A DNA stretch of 64,000 nucleotides, from NCBI GenBank assembly GCA_027486405.1, contig JAIXPD010000062.1, positions 85,361 to 149,360 of the forward strand, in the 5' to 3' direction. Of this stretch, positions 44,201 to 51,801 are shown one piece after another. The notes below the pieces were generated by a model. The model worked only from the letters and a program-made list of their open reading frames with translations, made no database searches and was not told where the DNA came from. This stretch comes from Azospirillum sp. (GTDB lineage: Bacteria; Pseudomonadota; Alphaproteobacteria; Azospirillales; Azospirillaceae). The translations under genes were made by a program, and so were the position numbers. Position 1 is the first letter of the stretch. Each line of letters begins with the position of its first letter.

Positions 44201-45800
44201 CGTGGGCGGGACCGTCCGCAGCCCGCGCGCCGACGCCACGCTGCGGGTGTCCGGCCTGCGGGCCAAACCGACGGCGCAAGCTGGTCTGCCTAGCCTCGAC
44301 GCCATCATCACCGGCCAGTGGCGCAACAACCGCCTGTCCCTGACCGGAACGGCGGCGACGCCCAAGCGCGAAGCCGCCTTGACCCTGCGCGCCGCGTTGC
44401 CGCTGCTGTTGGATCCTGACGGCGGCTCTGGGGGCGGCCCTGGGGGCGGTGGGGTGACGGTTCCGCCCAAAGGCGCGCTGGACGCCAGCCTGGGCGGGAC
44501 CATCGACGCCGCGCTGCTGAACGACCTGCTGGCGGCAACCGGCGACCGCGCGCGCGGAACGCTGCACCTGGATGTGCGGGCCGCTGGCACGGTGGCCACC
44601 CCGCGTTTGAGCGGGTCGGTGGAGTTGAGCGGCGGGCGTTTTGAAAACCGGGCCACCGGGGCGGTGCTGACCGGCATCGACGCCCGGCTGGTCGGTGATG
44701 GCGACGCGCTGACCATCGACAGGCTGCGGGCCAAAACCCGCAACGGTGGGACCCTCAGCGGGCAGGGGGTGATCCGGCCCACGGCGACGGCGGACCGGCA
44801 GATCGACGTCCGCCTGACCGCCGACAACGCCCGTTTGGTGGAAAACGAGCTGCTGACCGCCGATCTCGACGCCGCCCTGACCGTGACCGGCGGCTTTCGC
44901 GCCGCCCGCTTGGCCGGGTCGCTGCGCCTGCGCGACGCCGACCTGCGCATTCCCAACCGCCTCCCGGTCAGCGTTGTGGATCTGCGGGCGGAGGAGGCGG
45001 GAACCCGCCGCAACGGCCCGACCGCCCCCCCACCGCCGCGCCGCCTGTCGCCGCGCAAGGCGGCGGACGCGCCGCCGCCGCCCTTTGCCCTGGCGCTCGA
45101 CGTGGCGCTGGAGGCCCCCGGCCGCATCTTTGTGCGCGGGCGTGGCTTGGACGCCGAGCTGGGCGGTTCCCTGCGCGTCGGTGGCCGGGCCGACGCGCCG
45201 GAGGTGACGGGGCGGCTGAGCCTGCAAAAGGGGCGGCTCGATGTCCTCGCCCACAATTTCACCTTCACGCGCGGGACCCTGGATTTCGATGGAACCCAGC
45301 CCATCGACCCCCGTCTGGATTTCCTGGCGGAGGTGACGGCGAACAGCGTCACCGCGCAGATCGAGGTGACGGGAACCGCCGCCCAGCCCAAGATCGCCCT
45401 GACCTCGCCGCAGGGGTTGCCGCAGGACGAAATCCTGTCGGCGGTGCTGTTCGGAAAATCTGTGGGCAATCTTGGCGCGGCGGAGGCGGTGCAACTGGCG
45501 CAATCGGCGGCGGCGCTGACCGGCCTGGGCGGCGAGGGTGGCGGCCTGCTGGACCGCGTGCGGCGCGGCGTGGGGCTGGACCGGCTCGACTTTTCCCAAG
45601 GCTCCGATGGCAAGGGCGGGGCGGTGAAGGCCGGGCGCTATCTGGACGATGGCGTCTATGTCGGGGTGGAGCAGGGCATGGGCGGCAACCAGACCCGCGT
45701 CACGGTGGAGGTGGACATCACGCGCGGTCTGAAGGGCAAGGCCGAGGTCGGGGCCGACTCCGACACCCGCTTCGGCCTCACCTACGAACAGGATTATTGA
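41298..45800 (+). CDS. tamB: Translocation and assembly module protein TamB
   Basis: 1500 aa, AsmA-like superfamily bridge protein. N-terminal basic segment and one membrane helix (WLLGLGVVLLALTGAVVWL, ~38-56), then a very long repetitive beta-rich periplasmic region, and the C-terminal DUF490/TamB domain (GRLDVLAHNFTFTRGTLDFDG; LPQDEILSAVLFGKS; LTYEQDY end). It carries low-complexity Gly and Pro tracts around residues 1040-1055 and 1240-1260. These bridges deliver phospholipid or outer-membrane proteins. ATG 41298 overlaps tamA's TGA; a longer upstream frame is a shadow of tamA. Confidence 0.94.
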   Translation: MSDDPRSGGGASIPTVVNAEPPTARQSTRHRRAHPLRWLLGLGVVLLALTGAVVWLDGPAGRRWLADRIEAAVSGPDLRLRIDAIGGRLPFDPVVTRATLADGGGDWLVVEDLRLTLRPADLLDGVLRVERLEAARVDLLRAPVSTSAPPPSSAPTPVADLLALPRLPVGVALDRLAVERLSLGPDLLGEAATLRVGGLLALPMAAGLDARLSVTRIDALSGDAQAGASQSGALEAVVSFHPDSRRLEATVTAAEPAGGVLARALALPDLPPWSLDLSGGGTLEDWRGAVNARIGGNRALRADATIGQTAAGHALTVSAQADPAALPAGLLDPALARLIGGQPRLDVAALRSPDGALALSAATIETAAGRVEGAGAVAADRQRLSLRWSAVVPPDSPLRALTPTVDWTSARADGAVEGRLDDLAISLSAAVTGVLAGDSALGPLVGPVLSVQGKGRLDAHSGRLTLDGVEARAASARLTARGVADAWGRSADATLSVDAPELDRFAALAGLPLRGALALDAPLRLDADGRLSASLSGRWQGLSSGTPADALLGSSGTLTATGLERGPDGALRLGALAVAGDNGRIGARGTLADGRLDAALTLDGTGLEPLGAALGVPLAGRLSVDLVARGPLDGLEVSARTQADGLMVDEQRWGRAELTATLAGLPRRPVGTLALRAEPEGVPLTLDLHAAPDGAAVALSDLRLTAGNNRLTGDVRVFPVGESAFGLATGRLEGRFPELKALSPLAALARAGAGGGKVDLGGALDFTLDLNGDTASGRQAARLSTTANGLRVAGLGDGPFTLRRLTMAAEVADARGTPSGKATLSLSGAGLPGVEVASLTAQADGGLANAALRLSVNGRAGGETLSLDLAGVAGHAAGETRLRLDRLEARYAGESLRLTSPATLTASGDRRAISGLRAQLAGARLSVDASQTGETLKGELRLDQLPLALARLADPSLALEGVAGLQASVGGTVRSPRADATLRVSGLRAKPTAQAGLPSLDAIITGQWRNNRLSLTGTAATPKREAALTLRAALPLLLDPDGGSGGGPGGGGVTVPPKGALDASLGGTIDAALLNDLLAATGDRARGTLHLDVRAAGTVATPRLSGSVELSGGRFENRATGAVLTGIDARLVGDGDALTIDRLRAKTRNGGTLSGQGVIRPTATADRQIDVRLTADNARLVENELLTADLDAALTVTGGFRAARLAGSLRLRDADLRIPNRLPVSVVDLRAEEAGTRRNGPTAPPPPRRLSPRKAADAPPPPFALALDVALEAPGRIFVRGRGLDAELGGSLRVGGRADAPEVTGRLSLQKGRLDVLAHNFTFTRGTLDFDGTQPIDPRLDFLAEVTANSVTAQIEVTGTAAQPKIALTSPQGLPQDEILSAVLFGKSVGNLGAAEAVQLAQSAAALTGLGGEGGGLLDRVRRGVGLDRLDFSQGSDGKGGAVKAGRYLDDGVYVGVEQGMGGNQTRVTVEVDITRGLKGKAEVGADSDTRFGLTYEQDY

Positions 45801-45835
45801 GCGAACAGGATTATTGAGCGAACAGGATTATTGAG
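45785..45835. repeat. 17-bp tandem repeat, three exact copies, at the tamB stop
   Basis: CGAACAGGATTATTGAG occurs at 45785, 45802 and 45819 with no mismatch. The first copy holds the final codons and stop of tamB. As 17 is not a multiple of three, the extra copies place TGA in all three frames. Confidence 0.95.
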
Positions 45836-45855
45836 CGCGGGCGCGCGGGGTCGTG

Positions 45856-46686
45856 TCAGTGGCCGACGATGATGCGGACGTGGGCGGGGACCGGCACGGT
45901 TCCGTTGTCGGCCTGGGCGTCAAAGCGGGCGGCGATGTCGGCCTCCAACGCCGCGCGCGCCGCCGCGTCCAGCCCGGCCAGACGGTGGCCAAAGCTCATG
46001 TCCAGCGCCGCCCGCCAAAAGGGTTGACCGGCGGGGGCCTTGCGCACCGGGGTCAGGTCGGTTTCCTCGACGGTGGCGAAGCCCGCCCCGGTCATCAGCG
46101 TGGCGAGGCTGCCGGGGGCGGCGAAGCGGAACAGCGGTGCGAGGCTGTGATCCTCCCCCAGATGGGCGGCCACCACCGCGCCGATGTCGGCGAACAGCCC
46201 GTTGCCCGCCAGCGGCCCCCACACCATGAAGGCGGCCTTGCCACCGGGGCGCAGCACCCGGCGGATGTCGCGCAGGGCGGCCCCGGCGTCGGGCACGAAC
46301 ATCACGCCGAACCGGCAGGTCACGGCGTCGAACACGCCGTCGGCAAAGGGCAGGCCGGTCATGTCGGCGGCGCAGAATCGCGGCGGGTCGGCCTCGGCGC
46401 TGGCCCGGCGCACGGCCCCGCCCAGCATGCCGGGGACCAGATCGCTGCCCACCACCAGACCCGCGCCGCCCACCCGGCGCGCCGCGCTCAAGGCCGGCTC
46501 TCCAGCGCCGGAGGCAAGATCGAGCACCCGTTGCATCTTTCCGCTTTCCGCCGTCACCCCCGCCGCGTCGAGCAGCGGGCGGTTCAACTTGTCGGCCAGA
46601 TCGGCCATGGGATCGGCCCAGCGATCCCAGGCGTCGGCGCTGGCGGTCCAGCGGGCGCGTTCGGTGGCGGCGTCGGGTGTCAGCAT
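45856..46686 (-). CDS. Class I SAM-dependent methyltransferase
   Basis: 276 aa, soluble. Motif I VLDLASGAGEPAL binds SAM; motif II/post-I DMTGLPFADGVFDAVTCRFG and motif III LRPGGKAAFMVWGP are UbiE/COQ5-like. The acceptor is unknown. ATG 46686. It is the last of three closely spaced minus-strand genes (gaps of 37 and 40 bases) whose other members are small proteins of unknown function. Confidence 0.88.
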   Translation of the reverse strand: MLTPDAATERARWTASADAWDRWADPMADLADKLNRPLLDAAGVTAESGKMQRVLDLASGAGEPALSAARRVGGAGLVVGSDLVPGMLGGAVRRASAEADPPRFCAADMTGLPFADGVFDAVTCRFGVMFVPDAGAALRDIRRVLRPGGKAAFMVWGPLAGNGLFADIGAVVAAHLGEDHSLAPLFRFAAPGSLATLMTGAGFATVEETDLTPVRKAPAGQPFWRAALDMSFGHRLAGLDAAARAALEADIAARFDAQADNGTVPVPAHVRIIVGH

Positions 46687-46723
46687 GGGATCAAGAAACC
46701 GTTGTGTGTCGGGGAGGAACCGG

Positions 46724-47062
46724 TCAGTGCAGCAGCTTGGCCGTGCCGGACACCCGGTGCACGCTGTCGGCGTCGCTCAACCGCTCGCCCAGCGCGTTGA
46801 CCTCGTCGGACAACCTTCGCTGCGCCTCGGTCAATTGCTGGATGCGGGCCTGGGCCTGCTGCTGGGCGGTGAGGGACGCGACGCTGTCCGACAGGCTGCG
46901 GATGTGCTGGGCCTGCCGCAGCGTGCCTTCGTTCAGGCTGCGTCGGATCGAGCCAACGGCGATCAGCACGACCACGCTGATGGTCACGCCGGTGGAAATC
47001 GCGACGATGCTGAACCCCGTAAACCAGTCCATGGGCGCAAAGCTTCCGCCCATTTCCCCCAT
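46724..47062 (-). CDS. Small membrane-anchored coiled-coil protein
   Basis: 112 aa. One N-terminal transmembrane helix (FSIVAISTGVTISVVVLIAVG), then a helical segment with coiled-coil character (QHIRSLSDSVASLTAQQQAQ, then RIQQLTEAQRRLSDEV) rich in Gln, Leu and Ala. Function unknown. Start either ATG 47062 or ATG 47032 (MDWFTGF); the latter is closer to the helix and equally likely. Confidence 0.7.
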   Translation of the reverse strand: MGEMGGSFAPMDWFTGFSIVAISTGVTISVVVLIAVGSIRRSLNEGTLRQAQHIRSLSDSVASLTAQQQAQARIQQLTEAQRRLSDEVNALGERLSDADSVHRVSGTAKLLH

Positions 47063-47102
47063 CGGTCAAGCCGCGTCGCGTTATGACGACGGCCCGCGCC
47101 GA

Positions 47103-47438
47103 TCAGGCGATGACGCGTTCGACGGTGGTCGGGGCCAGCGTGCGCAGGCTTTTCAGATGGTCGCCGAAGGCGCGCAGAACCGGCAGGATCTCCTGCGACT
47201 GGTCGGGCGTGACGTGGGCGTCGGTCTTCAGCACGATGCCGGGAGCCTCGGTCATCAGGCGTTGGGCGCGCATCGGTCCCACCTTGTCGTCCAGGAACAT
47301 CGCCATGCCCATCAGCAGGCCCAGCGTCACGTCGTCCGGCGTGTCGGGTTGCGCCAACAGGTCGTGCAGCTCGTTCAGCAGGGTGTAGGCGACGATCGAG
47401 GTGCGTTCGATGGTGTCAACGTCGTTCGGTGTGGTCAT
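47103..47438 (-). CDS. Hypothetical protein (111 aa)
   Basis: Not recognised. All-helical, acidic, no signal peptide: NDVDTIERTSIVAYTLLNEL, LGLLMGMAMFLDDKVGPMRA, a polar middle and LPVLRAFGDHLKSLRTLAP. ATG 47438 has GGAA/AGG close upstream. The frame continues far upstream, but that part overlaps the YjbH gene antisense-free spacer and lacks a plausible start. It probably heads the three-gene unit ending with the methyltransferase. Confidence 0.7.
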   Translation of the reverse strand: MTTPNDVDTIERTSIVAYTLLNELHDLLAQPDTPDDVTLGLLMGMAMFLDDKVGPMRAQRLMTEAPGIVLKTDAHVTPDQSQEILPVLRAFGDHLKSLRTLAPTTVERVIA

Positions 47439-47632
47439 CCTACGGGTTCCCCTGGTCGGAAGGAGTGGGCGGACGGCAAAGGCGAGTCGCGAGGAAACAC
47501 GGAGTCTATATCGAAATTTTTCTTGTGTGAATCCCTCACAGAGTCCGAGTCGAATTTTTCGAGTCGCAATCACACAGGAGTCCATCCGGAAGGCGTTGCG
47601 CGCGGTGATAGCCGCCGCCGTCAACATCGTCA

Positions 47633-49744
47633 TCAATCGAGCAGGCGCGACCAGCTTCCCGCCAACCGCCCGAATCCGCCGGGCACGCGGGCGTCGTACA
47701 GCGGCAGCGGTTGGACCAGCCGTTGCCCGGCGTCGCGGCCCAGGGTGCGCGCCGCCGTTTCCAGCGTGCCACCGGTCGGCCGCCAGCCCGAGGCGGTGAA
47801 GGGAACCACCAGCGCCAGCCCCCAATCCATCCGCCCGCCGAATCGGGTTTGGCCACGATCCGGCCCTTCCGTCCAGGTCGCGTGGGCGGTCAGGGTGATG
47901 CCCGCGTCGAATCGGCGGGTCAGTTCCAGCGTGCCGCCCCAGTCGCCGCCCAGATAACGGCCCAGCCGCAAGGCCGTGGTGGTGTCGGCCCCCGGCGTTT
48001 CCCAATACAGGCTGGCGTGGCCGGTGCTGCGCGCGCTGGCGCGGCTGGCCCCCAGGATCGTGGCGGCTTTGCGCTTCCACACCCGGTTGAGGTCAAGGCC
48101 GGCGGCCCAGCGCGCGGTCAGGGGTTGATAGAGCGCTTCGCCGCCGACCCCGGCGAACATCTCCTCGACCGCGCCGACGGACAGGCGGGTGGTCAGCCCA
48201 TCGGTTGGCGCGGCCAGATGGGCGGCGAACAGATGCTCGACCGACCAAGCGCGCGCGGCGTAGCGGGGCAGATCGCTGCGCACCGGTTCCGACGCGGGCA
48301 GAGCGTTGGTGTCGAGCAAACCCAGACTGTCGTCGGTGCGCACCCGCAGCGCCCCGCCCAGCACCAGCCCGCGCGCCGGTTCGCCGCGCAGCACCGCGTC
48401 GGTGTGGGTGCGGTGGGCGAGGTAGGTCCCCAACTCGGCCAAATCAAACTCCGAGATCATGCGCAGGCTGAGATCCAGGCGGGGCCGCCACGCGGGCGGC
48501 GGATCGGCGGCGGGTTCCAGCAGCGCGGTGCGCCACAGCTCATCGACGCTGCCGCGATGGCGGGCGGCGCGTTCCAGATCGCGCCGAGTCAGGGTCAGCG
48601 CCGCGCCATCCACCCCATGAGTCCCGGTGACGACGCGCAGCCGCTCGACCGTTGGCGCGCTGAGGTCGGCCAGCAGCCGGGCGGCGCGCCCGGCCTCCTG
48701 CGCGGTTGGCAGCGGCCCACGCCCGGCGGGGTCGATCCACAGGCTGGCGGTGTCGCCCTCCACCAGGGCCGCGCGGGCGGGCAGGCCGTGGGTGCGGGCC
48801 AGCGCGGCGATCTGGTCGGCGGGCAGGGCGGAGTCGGCGGACGGACGCGCGCCGATGGCGGGCGGGGCGCTGGCGTCGCGCTGCGCCCAATCCGCCGGGG
48901 CGAAGCGCAACGACAGGCGCAGCATGGCCCGCCGCCCCTGCTCGAACCCCGCCCCGGCGTCGATCCACGGAAAGGGGCGGTAGGACAGCCCGATGTTGTA
49001 ACGGCTGCCGGGGGTGAAGCCCGGTTCGTCCTGCCGCTGGGCGCGGAACCGGTCGCCGGAGCTTTCGATCTTCAGGCTCAGGTTCGGGATCGGGCTGTGC
49101 CACTCCACCCCGCCGAACAGGGCCACCCGCTCCCCGCCGAACCAGGCGCGCGGGCCGCGTTGCGTGGGCCAGGCCGACGGATCGCGGTCACGCCGGAAGC
49201 GCCCGCCGAGAAAGCGCAGCGGGTTGCGCAGATGCCCGGCCTCCCCCAGCGTTCCCCAGCCGACGCCCAGGCTGATGTCCAGATCCTCCCAGCGCCGCGT
49301 CAGCGCCAGATACTCCCCGGCGAAACGCCCCTTGCCGGGCAGGTCGAGGCCCGACCCGGTCACGTCGCGCCCGCCCACCACCAGCGCCGGGCCGTGCCGG
49401 TCCTCGTCGCGCAAGCGCAGCTTCACGTCCAGGCCGGGTTCGGTCAGGCCGAAATAGCCGGGATAGAGGCTGTTGCGGGCGGTGATCTCCAGCCAGGGCA
49501 GCGGTTGGGCCGACAGGGTGACGTGGCGGTGCAGCCGCCCAAGCCCGCTGGCTCCGCCGGTCATTGATCCATCGGGCGGCATCCGCGCCGTCGGGGTTTG
49601 CAGCAGGCCGACGCTGCCCCAATCGGACAGGCTGCCCCATTGGCTGGGATCGGGTGTCTCTGTCCCGGCGTCACCACCGTCCGCCGCCCGCGCGGGAGCG
49701 ATGGGCAGGCACAGCGTCAGGACGAGCAAAAGGACAGGGATCAC
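47633..49744 (-). CDS. YjbH-family outer-membrane exopolysaccharide protein
   Basis: 703 aa. A signal peptide spans ~1-20 (LLLVLTLCLPIAPARA). The start GSVGLLQTPTARMPPDGSM and repeated beta-strand segments (GWGTLGEAGHLRNPL, FGGRMDWGLALVVPF) are the YjbH signature; these proteins are thought to form outer-membrane barrels for polysaccharide export. No yjbEFG neighbours are present, but a glycosyltransferase is close by. The only in-frame start is GTG 49744, with no clear ribosome site; a strong hairpin precedes it. Confidence 0.85.
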   Translation of the reverse strand: MIPVLLLVLTLCLPIAPARAADGGDAGTETPDPSQWGSLSDWGSVGLLQTPTARMPPDGSMTGGASGLGRLHRHVTLSAQPLPWLEITARNSLYPGYFGLTEPGLDVKLRLRDEDRHGPALVVGGRDVTGSGLDLPGKGRFAGEYLALTRRWEDLDISLGVGWGTLGEAGHLRNPLRFLGGRFRRDRDPSAWPTQRGPRAWFGGERVALFGGVEWHSPIPNLSLKIESSGDRFRAQRQDEPGFTPGSRYNIGLSYRPFPWIDAGAGFEQGRRAMLRLSLRFAPADWAQRDASAPPAIGARPSADSALPADQIAALARTHGLPARAALVEGDTASLWIDPAGRGPLPTAQEAGRAARLLADLSAPTVERLRVVTGTHGVDGAALTLTRRDLERAARHRGSVDELWRTALLEPAADPPPAWRPRLDLSLRMISEFDLAELGTYLAHRTHTDAVLRGEPARGLVLGGALRVRTDDSLGLLDTNALPASEPVRSDLPRYAARAWSVEHLFAAHLAAPTDGLTTRLSVGAVEEMFAGVGGEALYQPLTARWAAGLDLNRVWKRKAATILGASRASARSTGHASLYWETPGADTTTALRLGRYLGGDWGGTLELTRRFDAGITLTAHATWTEGPDRGQTRFGGRMDWGLALVVPFTASGWRPTGGTLETAARTLGRDAGQRLVQPLPLYDARVPGGFGRLAGSWSRLLD

Positions 49745-49753
49745 GCAACAATA

Positions 49754-49787
49754 CGCACAGGATCGGGGATGCTCCCGATCCTGTGCG
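49754..49787 (-). terminator. Perfect 14-bp hairpin before the YjbH gene
   Basis: CGCACAGGATCGGG and its complement pair around a six-base loop. It is 32 bases after the ACT-protein stop and ten bases before the YjbH GTG. No T-run follows, so it may be a terminator of the ACT gene or a structure that controls YjbH translation. Confidence 0.6.
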
Positions 49788-49818
49788 GATCACACCTATG
49801 AATGCAATCAAAAACCGA

Positions 49819-50343
49819 TCAGAGCGATTCGGTTCTGCAATTCAGAGACAGCGTTTCGGCGGTGTTGGCAACGGCGGAGAGGCAAATCTCCGCCCGTTCC
49901 GGCGGAATTGCCACCGAAAAGCGCAGGGAATAGCGTTCGCCGCTGCGGTCGGGCAGGGTCTGCGCGTCGAGCCGGACGATGTTGGCCCCGAACTGGGTGA
50001 AGATGTCCGAGAGACGGGCGATCAGGCCGGGCTGGTCGCCGCCCGACACCTCCACCCGGTGGGTGACAAGGGTTTGCGGGCCGGGGGCCGGATCGAAGGC
50101 GAAGGGCGTGACCTTCACCTGCGCGCCGGCCAGTTCCGGGACCGCCGACAGGCTGGCCTGCACCGCGTCCACGCTCAGGCCGCCGGGAAGCTCGCACACC
50201 GCCGAAAACTCGGCCCCGCTGCCCAGCGAGGCAAAGGTCGCGTCGCGCAGATTGATTCCCGAATCGAACAGATGCCCGGTGATGGCCGAAACCAACCCGA
50301 CGCGATCCGGGCAAAAGGTCGATACCAACGCCAATCCGCTCAT
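49819..50343 (-). CDS. Double ACT-domain protein (GcvR-like)
   Basis: 174 aa, two ACT domains: residues ~1-75 (VSTFCPDRVGLVSAITGHLFDSG) and ~88-174 (VEVSGGDQPGLIARLSDIFTQFGANI). This is the arrangement of the glycine cleavage repressor GcvR and related ACT proteins that sense amino acids. ATG 50343 with GGAGG five bases upstream; the longer frame is not homologous. No DNA-binding motif is present, so it would work through a partner. Confidence 0.8.
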   Translation of the reverse strand: MSGLALVSTFCPDRVGLVSAITGHLFDSGINLRDATFASLGSGAEFSAVCELPGGLSVDAVQASLSAVPELAGAQVKVTPFAFDPAPGPQTLVTHRVEVSGGDQPGLIARLSDIFTQFGANIVRLDAQTLPDRSGERYSLRFSVAIPPERAEICLSAVANTAETLSLNCRTESL

Positions 50344-50395
50344 CGCTGCCTCCCTGAAGTGTTTTTCCGTTGGCTTGTGGGGTTTGACGGGGCCG

Positions 50396-51157
50396 TTAGG
50401 CGGGCCGCCAATGGCGGGATTTGCCGCCATGCTGGGCGGGCGGGATGCGCGCCGTGAAGGTCATGTCGCGCAACTCGCTGATGTGATAGTCGAAATTGAT
50501 CTGGCCGAAATCCGCCGGAAACCCTGCCCCGAACGCCCGGTGGTATTTGTTGGCGAAGGTGGAGACGTCCGTTCCCATCGCCGTGGTCTTGTGCGTCGAT
50601 TGGCTGTTCGGATCCTCGTCCGGGTTGGTGGCGAGATGGTCGCCGGGCAGCAATTCGCACCGCCCGCCCAACGCCCAGACGCGCATCGCCAGATCGGGGT
50701 CGCCGTAATGGGCGCGGAAGTCGGTGGAAAACCAGCCGCCCACCTCCTCGACGCTGCGGCGGGTCATCACCGGGAAATAGGCGTAATAGAGGCCATAGAT
50801 CGCGCCGAAATGCGGGTGATCGGGCCGGTGCAGACCGCCGAGAAAGGGAAAATCCAGAGTTTCCTTGGCCGCCAACCGGTCAGCCAGGCCATCGAGCCAG
50901 CCGGGCAGGGCGAGGTGGTCATCGCTCATCGCGACGATGATGTCGCCAGTTGAGGCCTTGTAGCCGTTGGCGTGGGCGGTGCAGTTGCCGCGCCGCTCCG
51001 TCTCGATCACCGGGACCACATGGGGGAAATCGAGGGCGAAGGGGGCCACCGTCACGATTTCATACTCATGCCCGGCGCTGTGATCGTGGATGGAGCGGAT
51101 CGCCGCCTCGGCCAACGACGCCCGCAGGGTGGGCAGGATGATGGAGAAGGTCGGCAT
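50396..51157 (-). CDS. Small GT2-like glycosyltransferase
   Basis: 253 aa, cytoplasmic. N-terminal FSIILPTLRASLAEAAIRSI, a DxD-like AMSDDHLALPGWLDGL, and GGLHRPDHPHFGAIYGLYYAYFPV with later DFRAHYGDPDLAMRVW, all consistent with a GT-A fold family 2 enzyme. Sugar donor and acceptor unknown; its place near the YjbH-like gene suggests a surface polysaccharide. ATG 51157; the upstream frame is low-complexity and non-homologous. Confidence 0.78.
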   Translation of the reverse strand: MPTFSIILPTLRASLAEAAIRSIHDHSAGHEYEIVTVAPFALDFPHVVPVIETERRGNCTAHANGYKASTGDIIVAMSDDHLALPGWLDGLADRLAAKETLDFPFLGGLHRPDHPHFGAIYGLYYAYFPVMTRRSVEEVGGWFSTDFRAHYGDPDLAMRVWALGGRCELLPGDHLATNPDEDPNSQSTHKTTAMGTDVSTFANKYHRAFGAGFPADFGQINFDYHISELRDMTFTARIPPAQHGGKSRHWRPA

Positions 51158-51203
51158 CGTCGTCGCGTCCGCGCTGTGGCGTGAAGGATGGGAGGCGCCG
51201 CGC

Positions 51204-51229
51204 CGATCAGGCGCGGCGATCAGGCGCGG
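51204..51229. repeat. 13-bp tandem duplication at a stop codon
   Basis: CGATCAGGCGCGG occurs twice without mismatch (51204-51216, 51217-51229); the second copy contains the stop of the 131-residue membrane protein gene. Confidence 0.9.
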
Positions 51230-51615
51230 TGCGGGCCGTCCGGCTCGGCCACGTCGGCGCTGTCGCCCACCCCGTTGGCGGTGGCGTTGGCCGCCTGTGC
51301 CGCCTTGCGCTTGCGCCACAAGCGGGCCAGCAGCATCAGAACCGCGCCCAGCGCCACACCCGACAGGCCCAGCGCGATCAGGCCCAGGCCCAGCCCGAAG
51401 GCGGGCGGCATTTCACCGCTGATCGGGCCGGGGGTGTCCCGCTCCACGATGGGCGTCAGGAACAGGATCCCCAGCGCCGCCATCAGGCCGATGCCCATGA
51501 AGGAGCCGGACAGCGCCCAATAGGCTTGCACCAGCCCGCGCCGGTTCGCGGCGATCCAGATGGCCCAGGCGTTGACCGCGACCAGCCCCACCAGAATCAC
51601 AGTCATCACAGCCAT
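51220..51615 (-). CDS. Inner-membrane hypothetical protein (131 aa)
   Basis: Three predicted helices (VILVGLVAVNAWAIWIAA; GSFMGIGLMAALGILFLTPIV; FGLGLGLIALGLSGVALGAV) and a charged, Ala-rich cytoplasmic tail (LARLWRKRKAAQAANATANG). Family not recognised. ATG 51615 chosen; ATG 51606 is three codons later. It lies between tldD and the glycosyltransferase on the same strand. Confidence 0.7.
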   Translation of the reverse strand: MAVMTVILVGLVAVNAWAIWIAANRRGLVQAYWALSGSFMGIGLMAALGILFLTPIVERDTPGPISGEMPPAFGLGLGLIALGLSGVALGAVLMLLARLWRKRKAAQAANATANGVGDSADVAEPDGPHRA

Positions 51616-51633
51616 ACGGAACCATCCATCAAT

Positions 51634-51661
51634 CACACCAACGGCCAAACACACCAACGGC
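51634..51661. repeat. 16-bp-period duplication upstream of membrane protein gene
   Basis: CACACCAACGGC is repeated at 51634 and 51650, just before the 131-residue gene. Confidence 0.65.
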
Positions 51662-51701
51662 GCGGGGGACGTCGGACAGGGTGTCCGTTGACTAAGCGGG
51701 T

Positions 51702-51730
51702 GCAGCCCCCGCCTGTCAAGCGGGGGCTGC
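51702..51730 (-). terminator. Hairpin after tldD
   Basis: An 11-bp perfect stem GCAGCCCCCGC/GCGGGGGCTGC with a seven-base loop, 72 bases behind the tldD stop. No T-run, but stable and in the right place. Confidence 0.65.
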
Positions 51731-51801
51731 CGGTTTCGAGGCTGGCGCGGGAGCGGCCGGTTGCCGCTGGGGTGCCTTGCCCGGCTTCACCCCGCCCGGC
51801 C

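Noticed and set aside
47500..47580. Repeated CGAGTCG boxes in the spacer before the 111-residue gene as an operator
   Set aside because: Two copies 14 bp apart are present at about 47547-47573, but they are short and imperfectly placed, so I could not separate them from chance.
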